42,577 nt of DNA from Legionella adelaidensis (GCF_900637865.1 NZ_LR134431.1:1-42577); one strand, 5' to 3'; numbered from the stretch's first letter, positions 9,819-16,650 are shown. Notes: a model not told the origin generated them from the sequence alone. Program-made: numbers and translations.

Positions 9819-11114
9819 ATGGATGAGAACGAAAGGGTGCTTCGTCGTCAGAAAAACGAAGCAAAAAGTAGGGTGGATAAAGAGGAATCAGTTGCTGAAT
9901 TAAACGCCAAAATTAAAGAATTAAGCAAAGAATTACGTAAGCTAAAGCAAATTAACAAACGTCAAAATGCACATATTCAGCAATTAGTTTTTCTAACTAC
10001 TAAAAATGAAGAAGAGCGAGAAGCACGCAGTATCCTTAAGAATATTTTAGAAAGTACCATTGAGTATTCTATAGTTGCCTTAGACTTAAAGGGGACGATT
10101 CTCTTTTGGAATAAAGGTGCTGAACATAATTATGGATATAAAGCGGAAGAGGTAGTAAAAAAGCATACGGTTAAATTAATTCATCTTCCCGAAGACATTA
10201 GTTCTGGAAAAGTGCAAGAATTTTTTGATACAGCATTTCACGAGGGACAAGCGGAAGCCATCTTTAGAAGAATACGAAAAGATAAATCACATTTTTTAGC
10301 CTCCGCACACGTTAGTTTGCGCAAAAATGAAATGGGGGTGCCCGTTGGTTATGTGTTGATTTCAAAGGATATTACTGAATCCAAAGCCATAGAGTCTCAA
10401 TTAATTAAATCCAATCAAGAACTTGAGCAATTTGCCTATATCGCCTCCCATGATTTAAAAGCCCCTTTACGTGCTATAGAGCGATTAGCTACCTGGATTG
10501 AAGAAGATAACATTGATAAATTAGACCAGCAAACCAAAGATAATCTTGCTCTTTTACGTCAAAGAACCCATCGGATGTCCAATTTGATTGATGGTATTTT
10601 GCAGTATTCCCGTGCAGGCCGAACGGATTTAGATTTGCATAAAGTAAATGTCAAAGAGCTTTTGCGCGAAGTAATTGATAGCATTAATCCGGGTAAAAGA
10701 TTTAGAATTATTTATCAGGAAGATTTGCCTTCATTTACTGCTGCGAAAGTTCCTCTTAGCCAAGTTTTTGCTAATTTGATTAATAATAGCATTAAGCATC
10801 ACCATAAAAAAAAGGGAAAAATAAAAATAGGCTTTAATGATTTAGGGCATTTTTATGAATTTTACGTCGCGGATGATGGGCCAGGAATTGAGCCACAATA
10901 TTTCGATAAAATATTTATGATATTTCAAACATTAAAATCGCGGGATGAGTTTGAAGCAACTGGAATTGGTTTGAGTATTGTAAAAAAAATTGTGGAGTCG
11001 CAACAAGGAAAAGTAAATGTAGAATCAACTCCCGGTAAAGGCACTACGTTTTATTTTACTTGGCCTAAATACCCAAGGGCACGAAAATTTAAAGATTCGC
11101 ATAAAATTGCATAA
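9819..11114 (+). CDS. Soluble PAS-domain sensor histidine kinase
   Basis: The 431-residue protein has no membrane segment. Residues 1-65 are highly charged and predicted coiled coil. A PAS domain spans about 70-185 (LESTIEYSIVALDLKGTILFWN ... VLISKDITESKA). The HisKA domain has the phospho-acceptor His211 in ASHDLKAPLRAI. The HATPase_c domain follows with an N box (NLINNSIKHHHKKKGK), G1 (DDGPGIEP) and G2 (ATGIGLSIVKKI). The N-box style is that of phytochrome-like kinases that pair with Rcp1-type receivers, which is what lies next to it. The signal sensed by the PAS domain is unknown; no haem or flavin motif could be recognised. Its stop is three bases from the stop of the convergent response-regulator gene. 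Confidence 0.92.
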   Translation: MDENERVLRRQKNEAKSRVDKEESVAELNAKIKELSKELRKLKQINKRQNAHIQQLVFLTTKNEEEREARSILKNILESTIEYSIVALDLKGTILFWNKGAEHNYGYKAEEVVKKHTVKLIHLPEDISSGKVQEFFDTAFHEGQAEAIFRRIRKDKSHFLASAHVSLRKNEMGVPVGYVLISKDITESKAIESQLIKSNQELEQFAYIASHDLKAPLRAIERLATWIEEDNIDKLDQQTKDNLALLRQRTHRMSNLIDGILQYSRAGRTDLDLHKVNVKELLREVIDSINPGKRFRIIYQEDLPSFTAAKVPLSQVFANLINNSIKHHHKKKGKIKIGFNDLGHFYEFYVADDGPGIEPQYFDKIFMIFQTLKSRDEFEATGIGLSIVKKIVESQQGKVNVESTPGKGTTFYFTWPKYPRARKFKDSHKIA

Positions 11115-11117
11115 ATT

Positions 11118-11567
11118 TTACCATTTTTTTTCTTGGGGAAATTCCAATAAACTCCAATAAACATACAATGAAGAGATAGAGTCAATGAACTCGGAGAATT
11201 TTAAAGGTTTTAAAATATACCCTGCGACATTCAAATTATAAGCAGCAACTTTATCTTTATCATTGTTAGAAGAGGTTAGAACAAATACAAGAATGGAGCG
11301 CAGTTCCGGGTCGGATCGCAAAATCTTAAGAAACTCAATGCCATTCATCCTGGGCATATTAATATCTAGTAAAATAATTTTAGGAGCCGGATGTAATTTT
11401 ATTTCACCATTCCTGCCATATAACTTATCTAAAGCTTCATCCCCATTTGTGGCTATATATAGTGGATTAGTAATATTAATTTTCTGAAACGTCCTTTTAA
11501 CATCTTGAATATCGACATCATCATCTTCGATCAGCATTATAGGAATTGACGAGTCAAATGAATGCAT
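11118..11567 (-). CDS. Single-domain response regulator, Rcp1-like
   Basis: A 149-residue stand-alone receiver. The acidic pocket is E14-D15-D16, the phosphorylation site Asp68 in LLDINMPRMNG, the switch Thr in VLTSS and the conserved Lys in ILKPL. An insertion, LYGRNGE, sits before beta-3, as in Rcp1-type partners of phytochrome kinases. There is no output domain, so it must act by protein contact or by passing phosphate on. It is tail-to-tail with the histidine kinase gene and divergent from a second, similar regulator at 11693. The two share the LYGRNGE insert and the INMPxMNGIEFLK block, which suggests a local duplication. Confidence 0.93.
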   Translation of the reverse strand: MHSFDSSIPIMLIEDDDVDIQDVKRTFQKINITNPLYIATNGDEALDKLYGRNGEIKLHPAPKIILLDINMPRMNGIEFLKILRSDPELRSILVFVLTSSNNDKDKVAAYNLNVAGYILKPLKFSEFIDSISSLYVYWSLLEFPQEKKW

Positions 11568-11692
11568 TTACTACCCTTTATATTTTTTTTCCTGCTATAT
11601 AATTAAGAGACACCTTTTGTTTTAAGAATAGAATAAAAATAATAAAAGTAAATTGCTAAAACAGGGGGTACATTGCATTCAAGGAGTTATTT

Positions 11693-12112
11693 ATGGATGG
11701 CAACGAAGTGAATATTGATATTTTATATGTAGAAGACGATGAAGTAGATATCCAAGGAATGATACGGGAATTTAAAAAAGTAAATTCTTTATTAAAAATT
11801 CAAGTAGCAAAAAATGGTGTTCAAGCTTTAGATAAGTTATATGGCCGTAATGGCGAGGAAAAAGTTATCCCTAAGGTTATTTTACTAGATATTAATATGC
11901 CTCAAATGAATGGGATAGAATTCTTAAAAGAACTTCGCTCTAACCCAGAGTTTGGATCCATCGAAGTCTATATACTCACAGGAGCTTATACCACTAGCGA
12001 CAAGATGGCTTTACGCGATCTGCATGTTGCAGGCAGTATTGTAAAACCCATTGAATATTCAGATGCCTTAAATGTATTTTGGTCGTTACTACATGGGAGT
12101 AATAATCATTAA
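11693..12112 (+). CDS. Single-domain response regulator, Rcp1-like (second copy)
   Basis: A 139-residue receiver with acidic residues E14-D15-D16, phosphorylation site Asp66 (LLDINMPQMNG), Thr in ILTGA and Lys in IVKPI. It aligns along its whole length with the regulator at 11118-11567, including the LYGRNGE insertion, but has diverged clearly. The 125-base gap between the two divergent genes must hold both promoters. It has no DNA-binding or enzymatic domain. Together with the kinase at 9819 it forms a three-gene phospho-signalling unit with no visible output protein, so the final target is elsewhere. The ATG has an AAGGAG Shine-Dalgarno about eight bases upstream. Confidence 0.92.
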   Translation: MDGNEVNIDILYVEDDEVDIQGMIREFKKVNSLLKIQVAKNGVQALDKLYGRNGEEKVIPKVILLDINMPQMNGIEFLKELRSNPEFGSIEVYILTGAYTTSDKMALRDLHVAGSIVKPIEYSDALNVFWSLLHGSNNH

Positions 12113-12160
12113 GCCAAGCCAAATAAATAGCACTGTAACATAAATTCGGAAATTAATATT

Positions 12161-12247
12161 TGGTACCGAGGGTGGGAGTCGAACCCACACGGTGTCACCA
12201 CCACCGGATTTTGAATCCGGCGCGTCTACCAATTCCGCCACCCCGGC
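12161..12247 (-). tRNA. tRNA-Leu (anticodon CAA)
   Basis: The minus strand gives an 87-base class II tRNA. It shows acceptor GCCGGGG, the D-arm segment GGTAGACGC, anticodon stem CCGGA/TCCGG around loop TTCAAAA (anticodon CAA), a long variable arm with a GGTG/CACC stem, T-arm GGTTCGACTCC, and an encoded CCA at 12161-12163. The long variable arm and the GGTAGACGC motif identify leucine. G1 would face U72, a wobble pair. Confidence 0.96.
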
Positions 12248-12257
12248 AAAGCACGTC

Positions 12258-12285
12258 ATTATAACAAAGTAGTTTTTTGATACAA
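12258..12285 (-). promoter_or_regulatory. Sigma-70 promoter of tRNA-Leu
   Basis: On the minus strand a perfect -10 TATAAT (12258-12263) is preceded by -35 TTGTAT (12280-12285) with 16 bases between. Transcription would start only a few bases before G1 of the tRNA. Confidence 0.7.
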
Positions 12286-12304
12286 TAACTATTACTGATA
12301 ATAT
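12277..12304 (+). promoter_or_regulatory. Putative promoter of the small secreted protein gene
   Basis: TTGATA (12277-12282) and TAATAT (12299-12304) with 16 bases between them lie 20 bases before the ATG at 12325. The -35 box overlaps that of the oppositely directed tRNA promoter. Confidence 0.4.
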
Positions 12305-12324
12305 GGATAATTTTTTGAGAAATT

Positions 12325-12705
12325 ATGAAGAAATTACTTTCGCTAATTATGGTTATGGGTAGCATAAATTCCTGTTTCGCAGCCGAAATGACTTGCCCTG
12401 ATCCCCAGTTAAGCCAATTAAAAGAGGGAAAAATCCCTTTTCCATGGTTGAAAAACCCTTTCTCAGCCTATGATCCCCCTGTGGCTGAGCTTTCTTCATT
12501 TATTCGGGCGAATATATTAGTCGCAGGAGGAATAGGACGGGGGGTTGTTTGCCATTATGCGTTTTCAAAAGGCACGTACTCTATTTGGTGGCAGGGCAAT
12601 GTAAAGATCCCAGCCCCTACGAATACTAATTGGCTAAGCTCACTCGGTGGCTTTGAATGTCCAGCGGTGCGCGTTTCTGATTGTATTTTTAATGCTGCAA
12701 TGTAA
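12325..12705 (+). CDS. Small secreted cysteine-containing protein, unknown function
   Basis: The 126-residue product has a clear signal peptide (MKK, hydrophobic core, SINSCFA with cleavage likely before AEMTC). The mature part of about 107 residues has four cysteines, in MTC, VVC, FEC and SDC, enough for two disulfides. It also has an aromatic segment, YSIWWQG, in its second half. This pattern suits a periplasmic or secreted domain. I do not recognise the family with certainty. It lies between tRNA-Leu and a transposase remnant, and its own promoter-like sequence overlaps the tRNA promoter. The 3' end stops 46 bases before the truncated transposase. Confidence 0.75.
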   Translation: MKKLLSLIMVMGSINSCFAAEMTCPDPQLSQLKEGKIPFPWLKNPFSAYDPPVAELSSFIRANILVAGGIGRGVVCHYAFSKGTYSIWWQGNVKIPAPTNTNWLSSLGGFECPAVRVSDCIFNAAM

Positions 12706-12750
12706 CATTTGAGGTCTTCTCTCCAAGCCATAATTGTTGTTGAGTAAGTT

Positions 12751-13263
12751 TTAGCACCTGAGTAGCGGCTTTCTTTCGCTTAAGATTAAAATAATCAGTG
12801 CCACTTGTTTTATATGGGTTAGCCCAACTCGATACTTCTCTCGACCGTCATGACAAAGCGTATTTAAACCTTTTGCCACAGTGGAAGCGAGGATTGCAAC
12901 TTTTAGCAGCAAACTGCCAAGTGCTGGATATGCAATATTAGCCTCTTGAATGGTTGAATCAATATCTAATTCAGCAGGATTAGCATAACCCAACTTCACG
13001 GCCTGTTGGCTTATTAAATTGGCAAGTTTGTATTGTGTTTCAGAGCTAATTCTTGAACGAAAGGCTTCAATTTTGGTGTGATCTGGTGCATGCCATTGCG
13101 AAAGAGTTCTATAGCCACAAAACAAGCGAAAGGCCGCATTGTCGCGTACTTGTTGCTCTGCCGTTCTATCTGTTAAATCAAACATCTGTTGTAAAATATA
13201 ACGCGTATGGGCCGTATTGATAAAGATTTTCACTTTTTGGGTATTCACTATTTGGGGACGCAA
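12751..13263 (-). pseudogene. Truncated IS transposase (IS5/IS1182-like, DUF772-type N-terminal part)
   Basis: The 170-residue frame reads like the N-terminal helical region of IS5/IS1182-type transposases. QVRDNAAFRLFCGY, APDHTKIEAFRSRIS and LDIDSTIQEANIAYP are typical (the last holds the first catalytic acidic residue). After about residue 125 the homology fades and the frame ends, where a full transposase would run on for 200 or more residues with the remaining acidic residues. In the same frame the upstream part is blocked by a TGA just before the LRPQIV start, and an earlier ATG at about 13324 would give only 20 residues to that stop. The element is thus missing its 3' half and probably its true start. 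No terminal inverted repeats were found. Confidence 0.75.
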
Positions 13264-13321
13264 CCCTCAAATAACACCAACGTACACCATCTCGATGAAA
13301 AGGATACTTTCCAAAATACTG

Positions 13322-13672
13322 ATGCTCATTGTTTGTCCTCACTGGGGGGGAGACAAGTCGGCAGTATCTTACGCATCGGATGGGCAAGCGTGCATAGTTC
13401 CACATCCAAGGACTTTGCGCAAAGCACGTGAGAATGTTAAGCAGATGGTCGCAGGTGGAGTCTCTCTCCAAAGGATCAGAAATTATCTTTCAAATTGGGC
13501 TACTTGGTGGGTGAGGACAAGCGGGTATTGGCACTATCTTGAGTTATTGAAATGGTATTTGGCTGTGTGTAGAGACGAGATGTGTTCAGTCCTGGCACAC
13601 AGCCTGATTTATAAATACAAACTTAAAGACGAGGCCCGGCAACATGCCGCGGCTCTGATAATAGGCTCGTAA
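13322..13672 (+). CDS. Orphan small ORF, 116 residues, unknown
   Basis: From ATG 13322 the frame runs 116 codons to TAA at 13670-13672. The translation looks protein-like rather than random: a Cys/Trp-rich start (IVCPHWGGDKSAVSYASDG), then a basic helical stretch with KARENVKQMVAGGVSLQRI, then an aromatic-rich part (NWATWWVRTSGYWHYLEL). No family could be named; the helix-turn-helix-like look of the central part is only an impression. Its last 50 bases overlap, antisense, the 3' end of the effector-like gene, and its start lies just outside the transposase remnant. It could be a passenger gene of a decayed mobile element, or a chance ORF. Confidence 0.4.
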   Translation: MLIVCPHWGGDKSAVSYASDGQACIVPHPRTLRKARENVKQMVAGGVSLQRIRNYLSNWATWWVRTSGYWHYLELLKWYLAVCRDEMCSVLAHSLIYKYKLKDEARQHAAALIIGS

Positions 13673-14909
13673 TTTTTTCAATTTCGTTTGTACTGACTTC
13701 ATCAAGCTGGCGGATGGCCGCCAAATCGTCCAACGGGGAGGCGACGTATCTAAGGTTGGAATCCCACCCTGTCGCGCCCCCCGCCGTTTTACTGCGCGCC
13801 ACACCAAAATCCGAAGAAAGATTCGAACCGAAAAGAGAAGATACTAATAAAGTAACATAATTATAAAAATTTGTAGAACGCTTAAATTCACCATCGAATT
13901 GAGGTGGTGGATAAAATGGCGTATTAGGGTCACAATAGCGCTGCAATATATGTATAGGCAGTAAGCGCTGTAGCTTACCAATTAACTTGGCCCAGTAGGC
14001 ATCCCGCTGTGGCCGGGTAAGCGTATTAAAATTAGTATTATAGTCCTGATAAGCAACGCAAAGTGGAGTTACATCAAAATGATTTTCGGTATGCTCTTCG
14101 GTAACGGATGTTGTTGTACCATCTGGAATGCCTAATGCATCTAGGTTAGGCCTGTCATAAGTATGGGTATACGTTACACCGCCCCCAGCATCGACAGGAG
14201 TAGTTACTTGTTTATATTGTTCTAAAAGTGTTTCTCGGATTGCATCGCCTGCTTCGCTTTCTGGTATGCAATGAAGCATCATCTCTATCATTTTAAAATC
14301 TTTAGCCCAAAGCGCATATTCAAAGGCGGTGATGTTTTTGAATGTACGTCCCGCCCAATCCGTGACATCGCCACGTTCTAATAAAAACTTGGGGGATTTT
14401 TGCAATAACTCTTTTGCATAAAGGTGCGATTTAAATAAATTACCAGCGTCACTGGCTTTAACAGGTTCATTCGTTTCCTTGCTTTCCATACCATACGCTA
14501 CTGCTAATAGTAATTGATTAGTAATTTTTCGTATTCGAGTGGTATCTGCTTCTCTATGAAATCGTGAAGTGGCGCCATAAGCACCTCCGGTTACATATCT
14601 AGCAATAACACCGATAACATCCTCAATGCTACCTATTGTTTCATTATAATTGGAATGTGGGTTTTCGGCCCGCTCTATAGTGTCCGGTTCTATATTGCAA
14701 ATATCTTGTTCAAATTTTGTCTTAAAAAACCAGGATGCTTTGGCCCATTGAATCAGTTGCTTAACTCGATTTTCATCGGGATTTTTTTTGTATCCAAACA
14801 ATCCCCATGCCAATCTTGGCGCAGATAGCCAAAAACCTGCTTTTTTATACCAAGGTAATTGATGATATTGAATCAATAACGTTTGATAGGTGGGAGCAGG
14901 AGTTGGCAT
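13623..14909 (-). CDS. Soluble 428-residue protein, candidate secreted effector
   Basis: There is no signal peptide or membrane segment. The sequence is mixed alpha with many charged residues, and no enzymatic motif was recognised. The stretch ERGDVTDWAGRTFKNITAF, followed by EYALWAKDFKMIEMM near residues 180-215, resembles a segment that I recall from several large Legionella and Coxiella-group proteins thought to be Dot/Icm substrates; this is memory, not a search. An ankyrin-like EYAL(W)A-x-MIEMML pattern is a possible alternative reading. The gene stands alone behind a good sigma-70 promoter, is flanked by a transposase remnant, and has its tail overlapped by an antisense ORF. Its C-terminus (EPRHVAGPRL) may therefore be altered from the ancestral one. 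Translocation is inference. Confidence 0.7.
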   Translation of the reverse strand: MPTPAPTYQTLLIQYHQLPWYKKAGFWLSAPRLAWGLFGYKKNPDENRVKQLIQWAKASWFFKTKFEQDICNIEPDTIERAENPHSNYNETIGSIEDVIGVIARYVTGGAYGATSRFHREADTTRIRKITNQLLLAVAYGMESKETNEPVKASDAGNLFKSHLYAKELLQKSPKFLLERGDVTDWAGRTFKNITAFEYALWAKDFKMIEMMLHCIPESEAGDAIRETLLEQYKQVTTPVDAGGGVTYTHTYDRPNLDALGIPDGTTTSVTEEHTENHFDVTPLCVAYQDYNTNFNTLTRPQRDAYWAKLIGKLQRLLPIHILQRYCDPNTPFYPPPQFDGEFKRSTNFYNYVTLLVSSLFGSNLSSDFGVARSKTAGGATGWDSNLRYVASPLDDLAAIRQLDEVSTNEIEKITSLLSEPRHVAGPRL

Positions 14910-14939
14910 GTCGTTTTCTCTAAAGTTATCAAAACCAAC

Positions 14940-14969
14940 ATTATACCATAATCATTGCATTGTGGTCAA
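14940..14969 (-). promoter_or_regulatory. Sigma-70 promoter of the effector-like gene
   Basis: On the minus strand TTGACC (14964-14969) and a perfect TATAAT (14940-14945) are 18 bases apart. The -10 box lies 30 bases before the ATG ending at 14909. Confidence 0.65.
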
Positions 14970-15284
14970 ATTTAATGCAATTACATTGAGATGCAATATT
15001 TTGTTTCTACTCGATTTAATCATTACGCGACACCGACTGTTTACCCTGACCATGCGATTAAGTGTTACGTCTATGGGAAATCAGAATTTTTGTTTAATTT
15101 TGATCTTGTATTGGCATTATAGAAATACTTTATTCAATCACGATGATTATTCTCCACTATGAGTAGATTTTTCTACATAAGATAGCCTTCTGGTTTATTC
15201 ATTATTAGTGCGTTTAGTTATGAGTTAACGAACGAAGGTATTGGAAAATTAGATCCTTTGCAGAGGTTCCTTGTGGAGGAACGC
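14970..15284. other. Intergenic stretch with no clear gene
   Basis: The AT-rich gap between the divergent effector-like and merR-queF genes. A 90-codon plus-strand frame (14890-15162) crosses its left part but has no ribosome binding site and a non-protein-like composition. The only clear structure is a hairpin at 15266-15282 (GTTCCT, 5-base loop, AGGAAC). Confidence 0.6.
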
Positions 15285-15323
15285 ATGTTAAGATATTTTC
15301 TGCTTGACCCTCACGTAACGTGA
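15285..15323 (+). CDS. Possible 12-codon leader peptide upstream of merR-queF
   Basis: GGAGG at 15275-15279 is spaced five bases from ATG 15285. The frame reads MLRYFLLDPHVT and ends at TGA 15321-15323. It holds one Tyr, one Asp and one His codon of NAU/NAC type, the class read by queuosine-modified tRNAs. It overlaps the predicted MerR-type promoter, so it could be translated only from an upstream start site. Low confidence. Confidence 0.2.
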   Translation: MLRYFLLDPHVT

Positions 15324-15334
15324 TAGAATATGCT
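15304..15334 (+). promoter_or_regulatory. MerR-type promoter/operator of the merR-queF gene
   Basis: TTGACC (15304-15309) and TATGCT (15329-15334) are separated by 19 bases. The perfect dyad TCACGT-A-ACGTGA (15311-15323) lies inside the spacer. An overlong spacer with an internal palindrome is the hallmark of promoters that MerR-family proteins bind and untwist. The site is 18 bases before the regulator's own start codon, so autoregulation is expected. Confidence 0.7.
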
Positions 15335-15351
15335 CCTGTTCAGGAGTCAAA

Positions 15352-16602
15352 ATGAAATACTATAAGATTAAAGACATCAGTCGAGTGACCGCATTAAGTG
15401 TTCGGTCATTGCAATACTATGATGATATTGGTTTATTAAAACCTTCTCTTCGAACGGATGCCGGTTATCGTTTGTATTCAGAACGGGATTTAATTCGTCT
15501 GCAACAAGTAGTGACATTAAAATTCTTAGGATTTTCTTTGACTGCTATAAGAAAGATTTTAGAAGGACCTGAGTTTGAAGTATTGAATTCAATGCATATT
15601 CAAGCTGAAGCTTTAAAGGAAAAAGCAGCCCATATTAATGAGGCAGCCAGACTTACGACTTACATTGCCAGTCAGCTCGAGGCAGGTGAGCATGTGAACT
15701 GGCATAGTGCGTTACAAATCGTCAATATTTTGGAGAGCAATCGAATGAGCGAAGCATTAGAAAAGCGTTATCAAATGAAACCTGAGCAATCTGAATTAGG
15801 CAAATCATCAAACTATGATTCGCAATATAACCCCGAACGATTATTTGCCATTCCTAGAGAAGCGAAGCGTAAAGAAATTGGGGTTAACCCTGAAAATCTT
15901 CCTTTTTATGGTTTTGATTGCTGGAATCATTATGAAGTGTCATGGCTAAATGCAAAAGGGAAGCCTGTAGTTGCAATTGCCGAGATTATTTACGATTGTT
16001 CAACGCCTAATTTAATTGAGTCAAAGTCGTTGAAACTTTATTTTAATTCATTCAATAACACGCATTTTAAAGATAGTGAAGAACTGAAATTAACAGTCGA
16101 ACGGGACTTGAGTTCCCGTTTGGGTGGGGAGGCGCATGTAAGGATTCTATCACTAAAAGACGAAGAACTTGCTACCCTTCAAGCAGCTCCATCAGGTGAA
16201 TGTATTGATGATCTTGACGTAACTTGCTCCATTTATCTTGTTGAACCTGCCTACCTTTCCGTAGAAGATAAAAAAGTGGAAGAAATTTTGTATTCTGATT
16301 TATTAAAATCTAACTGTTTAGTAACCAATCAACCAGACTGGGGAAGTGTTCAAATTGCTTATACGGGTCAAAAAATTAATCGGGAAGGATTACTTAAGTA
16401 TCTTGTTTCTTTTCGAAACCATAATGAATTCCACGAGCAATGCATTGAGCGCATCTTTGTGGACATTATGAATCGATGCAAGCCTGAAAAACTCACGGTT
16501 TATGGGCGCTACACAAGAAGGGGCGGGTTAGATATTAATCCTTATCGGACTACTGAAAAAGTGAATATGCAAGGGTTAAATTATCGATTAGTTAGACAAT
16601 AA
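15352..16602 (+). CDS. queF: MerR-family regulator fused to QueF (NADPH-dependent 7-cyano-7-deazaguanine reductase)
   Basis: One uninterrupted 416-residue frame joins two proteins. Residues 1-72 are a MerR winged helix (YYKIKDISRVTALSVRSLQ, then YYDDIGLLKPS and GYRLYSERDL); about 75-128 is the dimerisation helix. From about 132 to 416 it aligns with long-type QueF as in E. coli (about 282 residues). The NADPH motif ESKSLKLYFNSFN starts at 223, the catalytic Cys284 lies in CIDDLDVT, and LLKSNCLVTNQPDWGS, NHNEFHEQCIERIF and YTRRGGLDINP are all kept. QueF reduces preQ0 to preQ1 in queuosine synthesis. The junction sits where TipA-like regulators begin their ligand-binding domain, so QueF may act as the sensor; that is inference. 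Start chosen by CAGGAG at 15341-15346. Confidence 0.93.
   Translation: MKYYKIKDISRVTALSVRSLQYYDDIGLLKPSLRTDAGYRLYSERDLIRLQQVVTLKFLGFSLTAIRKILEGPEFEVLNSMHIQAEALKEKAAHINEAARLTTYIASQLEAGEHVNWHSALQIVNILESNRMSEALEKRYQMKPEQSELGKSSNYDSQYNPERLFAIPREAKRKEIGVNPENLPFYGFDCWNHYEVSWLNAKGKPVVAIAEIIYDCSTPNLIESKSLKLYFNSFNNTHFKDSEELKLTVERDLSSRLGGEAHVRILSLKDEELATLQAAPSGECIDDLDVTCSIYLVEPAYLSVEDKKVEEILYSDLLKSNCLVTNQPDWGSVQIAYTGQKINREGLLKYLVSFRNHNEFHEQCIERIFVDIMNRCKPEKLTVYGRYTRRGGLDINPYRTTEKVNMQGLNYRLVRQ
15732..15747 (+). promoter_or_regulatory. Internal Shine-Dalgarno and start codon for stand-alone QueF
   Basis: GGAGAG (15732-15737) lies seven bases before the in-frame ATG at 15745-15747 (Met132). Starting here would give a 285-residue protein, the normal length of long-type QueF. 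The same mRNA could thus yield both the fusion and free QueF. Confidence 0.55.
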
Positions 16603-16650
16603 ATCTATAAGCTGCCTATGCTTAGAGTCCTAACGTAAGTGTTATTTTCC

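Noticed and set aside
12161-12260. tRNA-Leu as integration site of a genomic island
   Set aside because: A copy of the tRNA 3' end was not found in the window and no integrase gene is present. Also, the accessory genes lie on the 5' side of the tRNA, whereas most integrases use the 3' end.
14890-15162. Plus-strand 90-codon frame before merR-queF
   Set aside because: No ribosome binding site, low-complexity composition, and it starts inside the effector-like gene on the other strand. Not called as a gene.
15250-15300. preQ1 riboswitch before merR-queF, suggested by AGAGGTTC at 15262-15269
   Set aside because: The first bases look like the preQ1-I start, but the closing CCTCT strand and the A-rich tail of that riboswitch are absent. 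What is there is a simple GTTCCT/AGGAAC hairpin.
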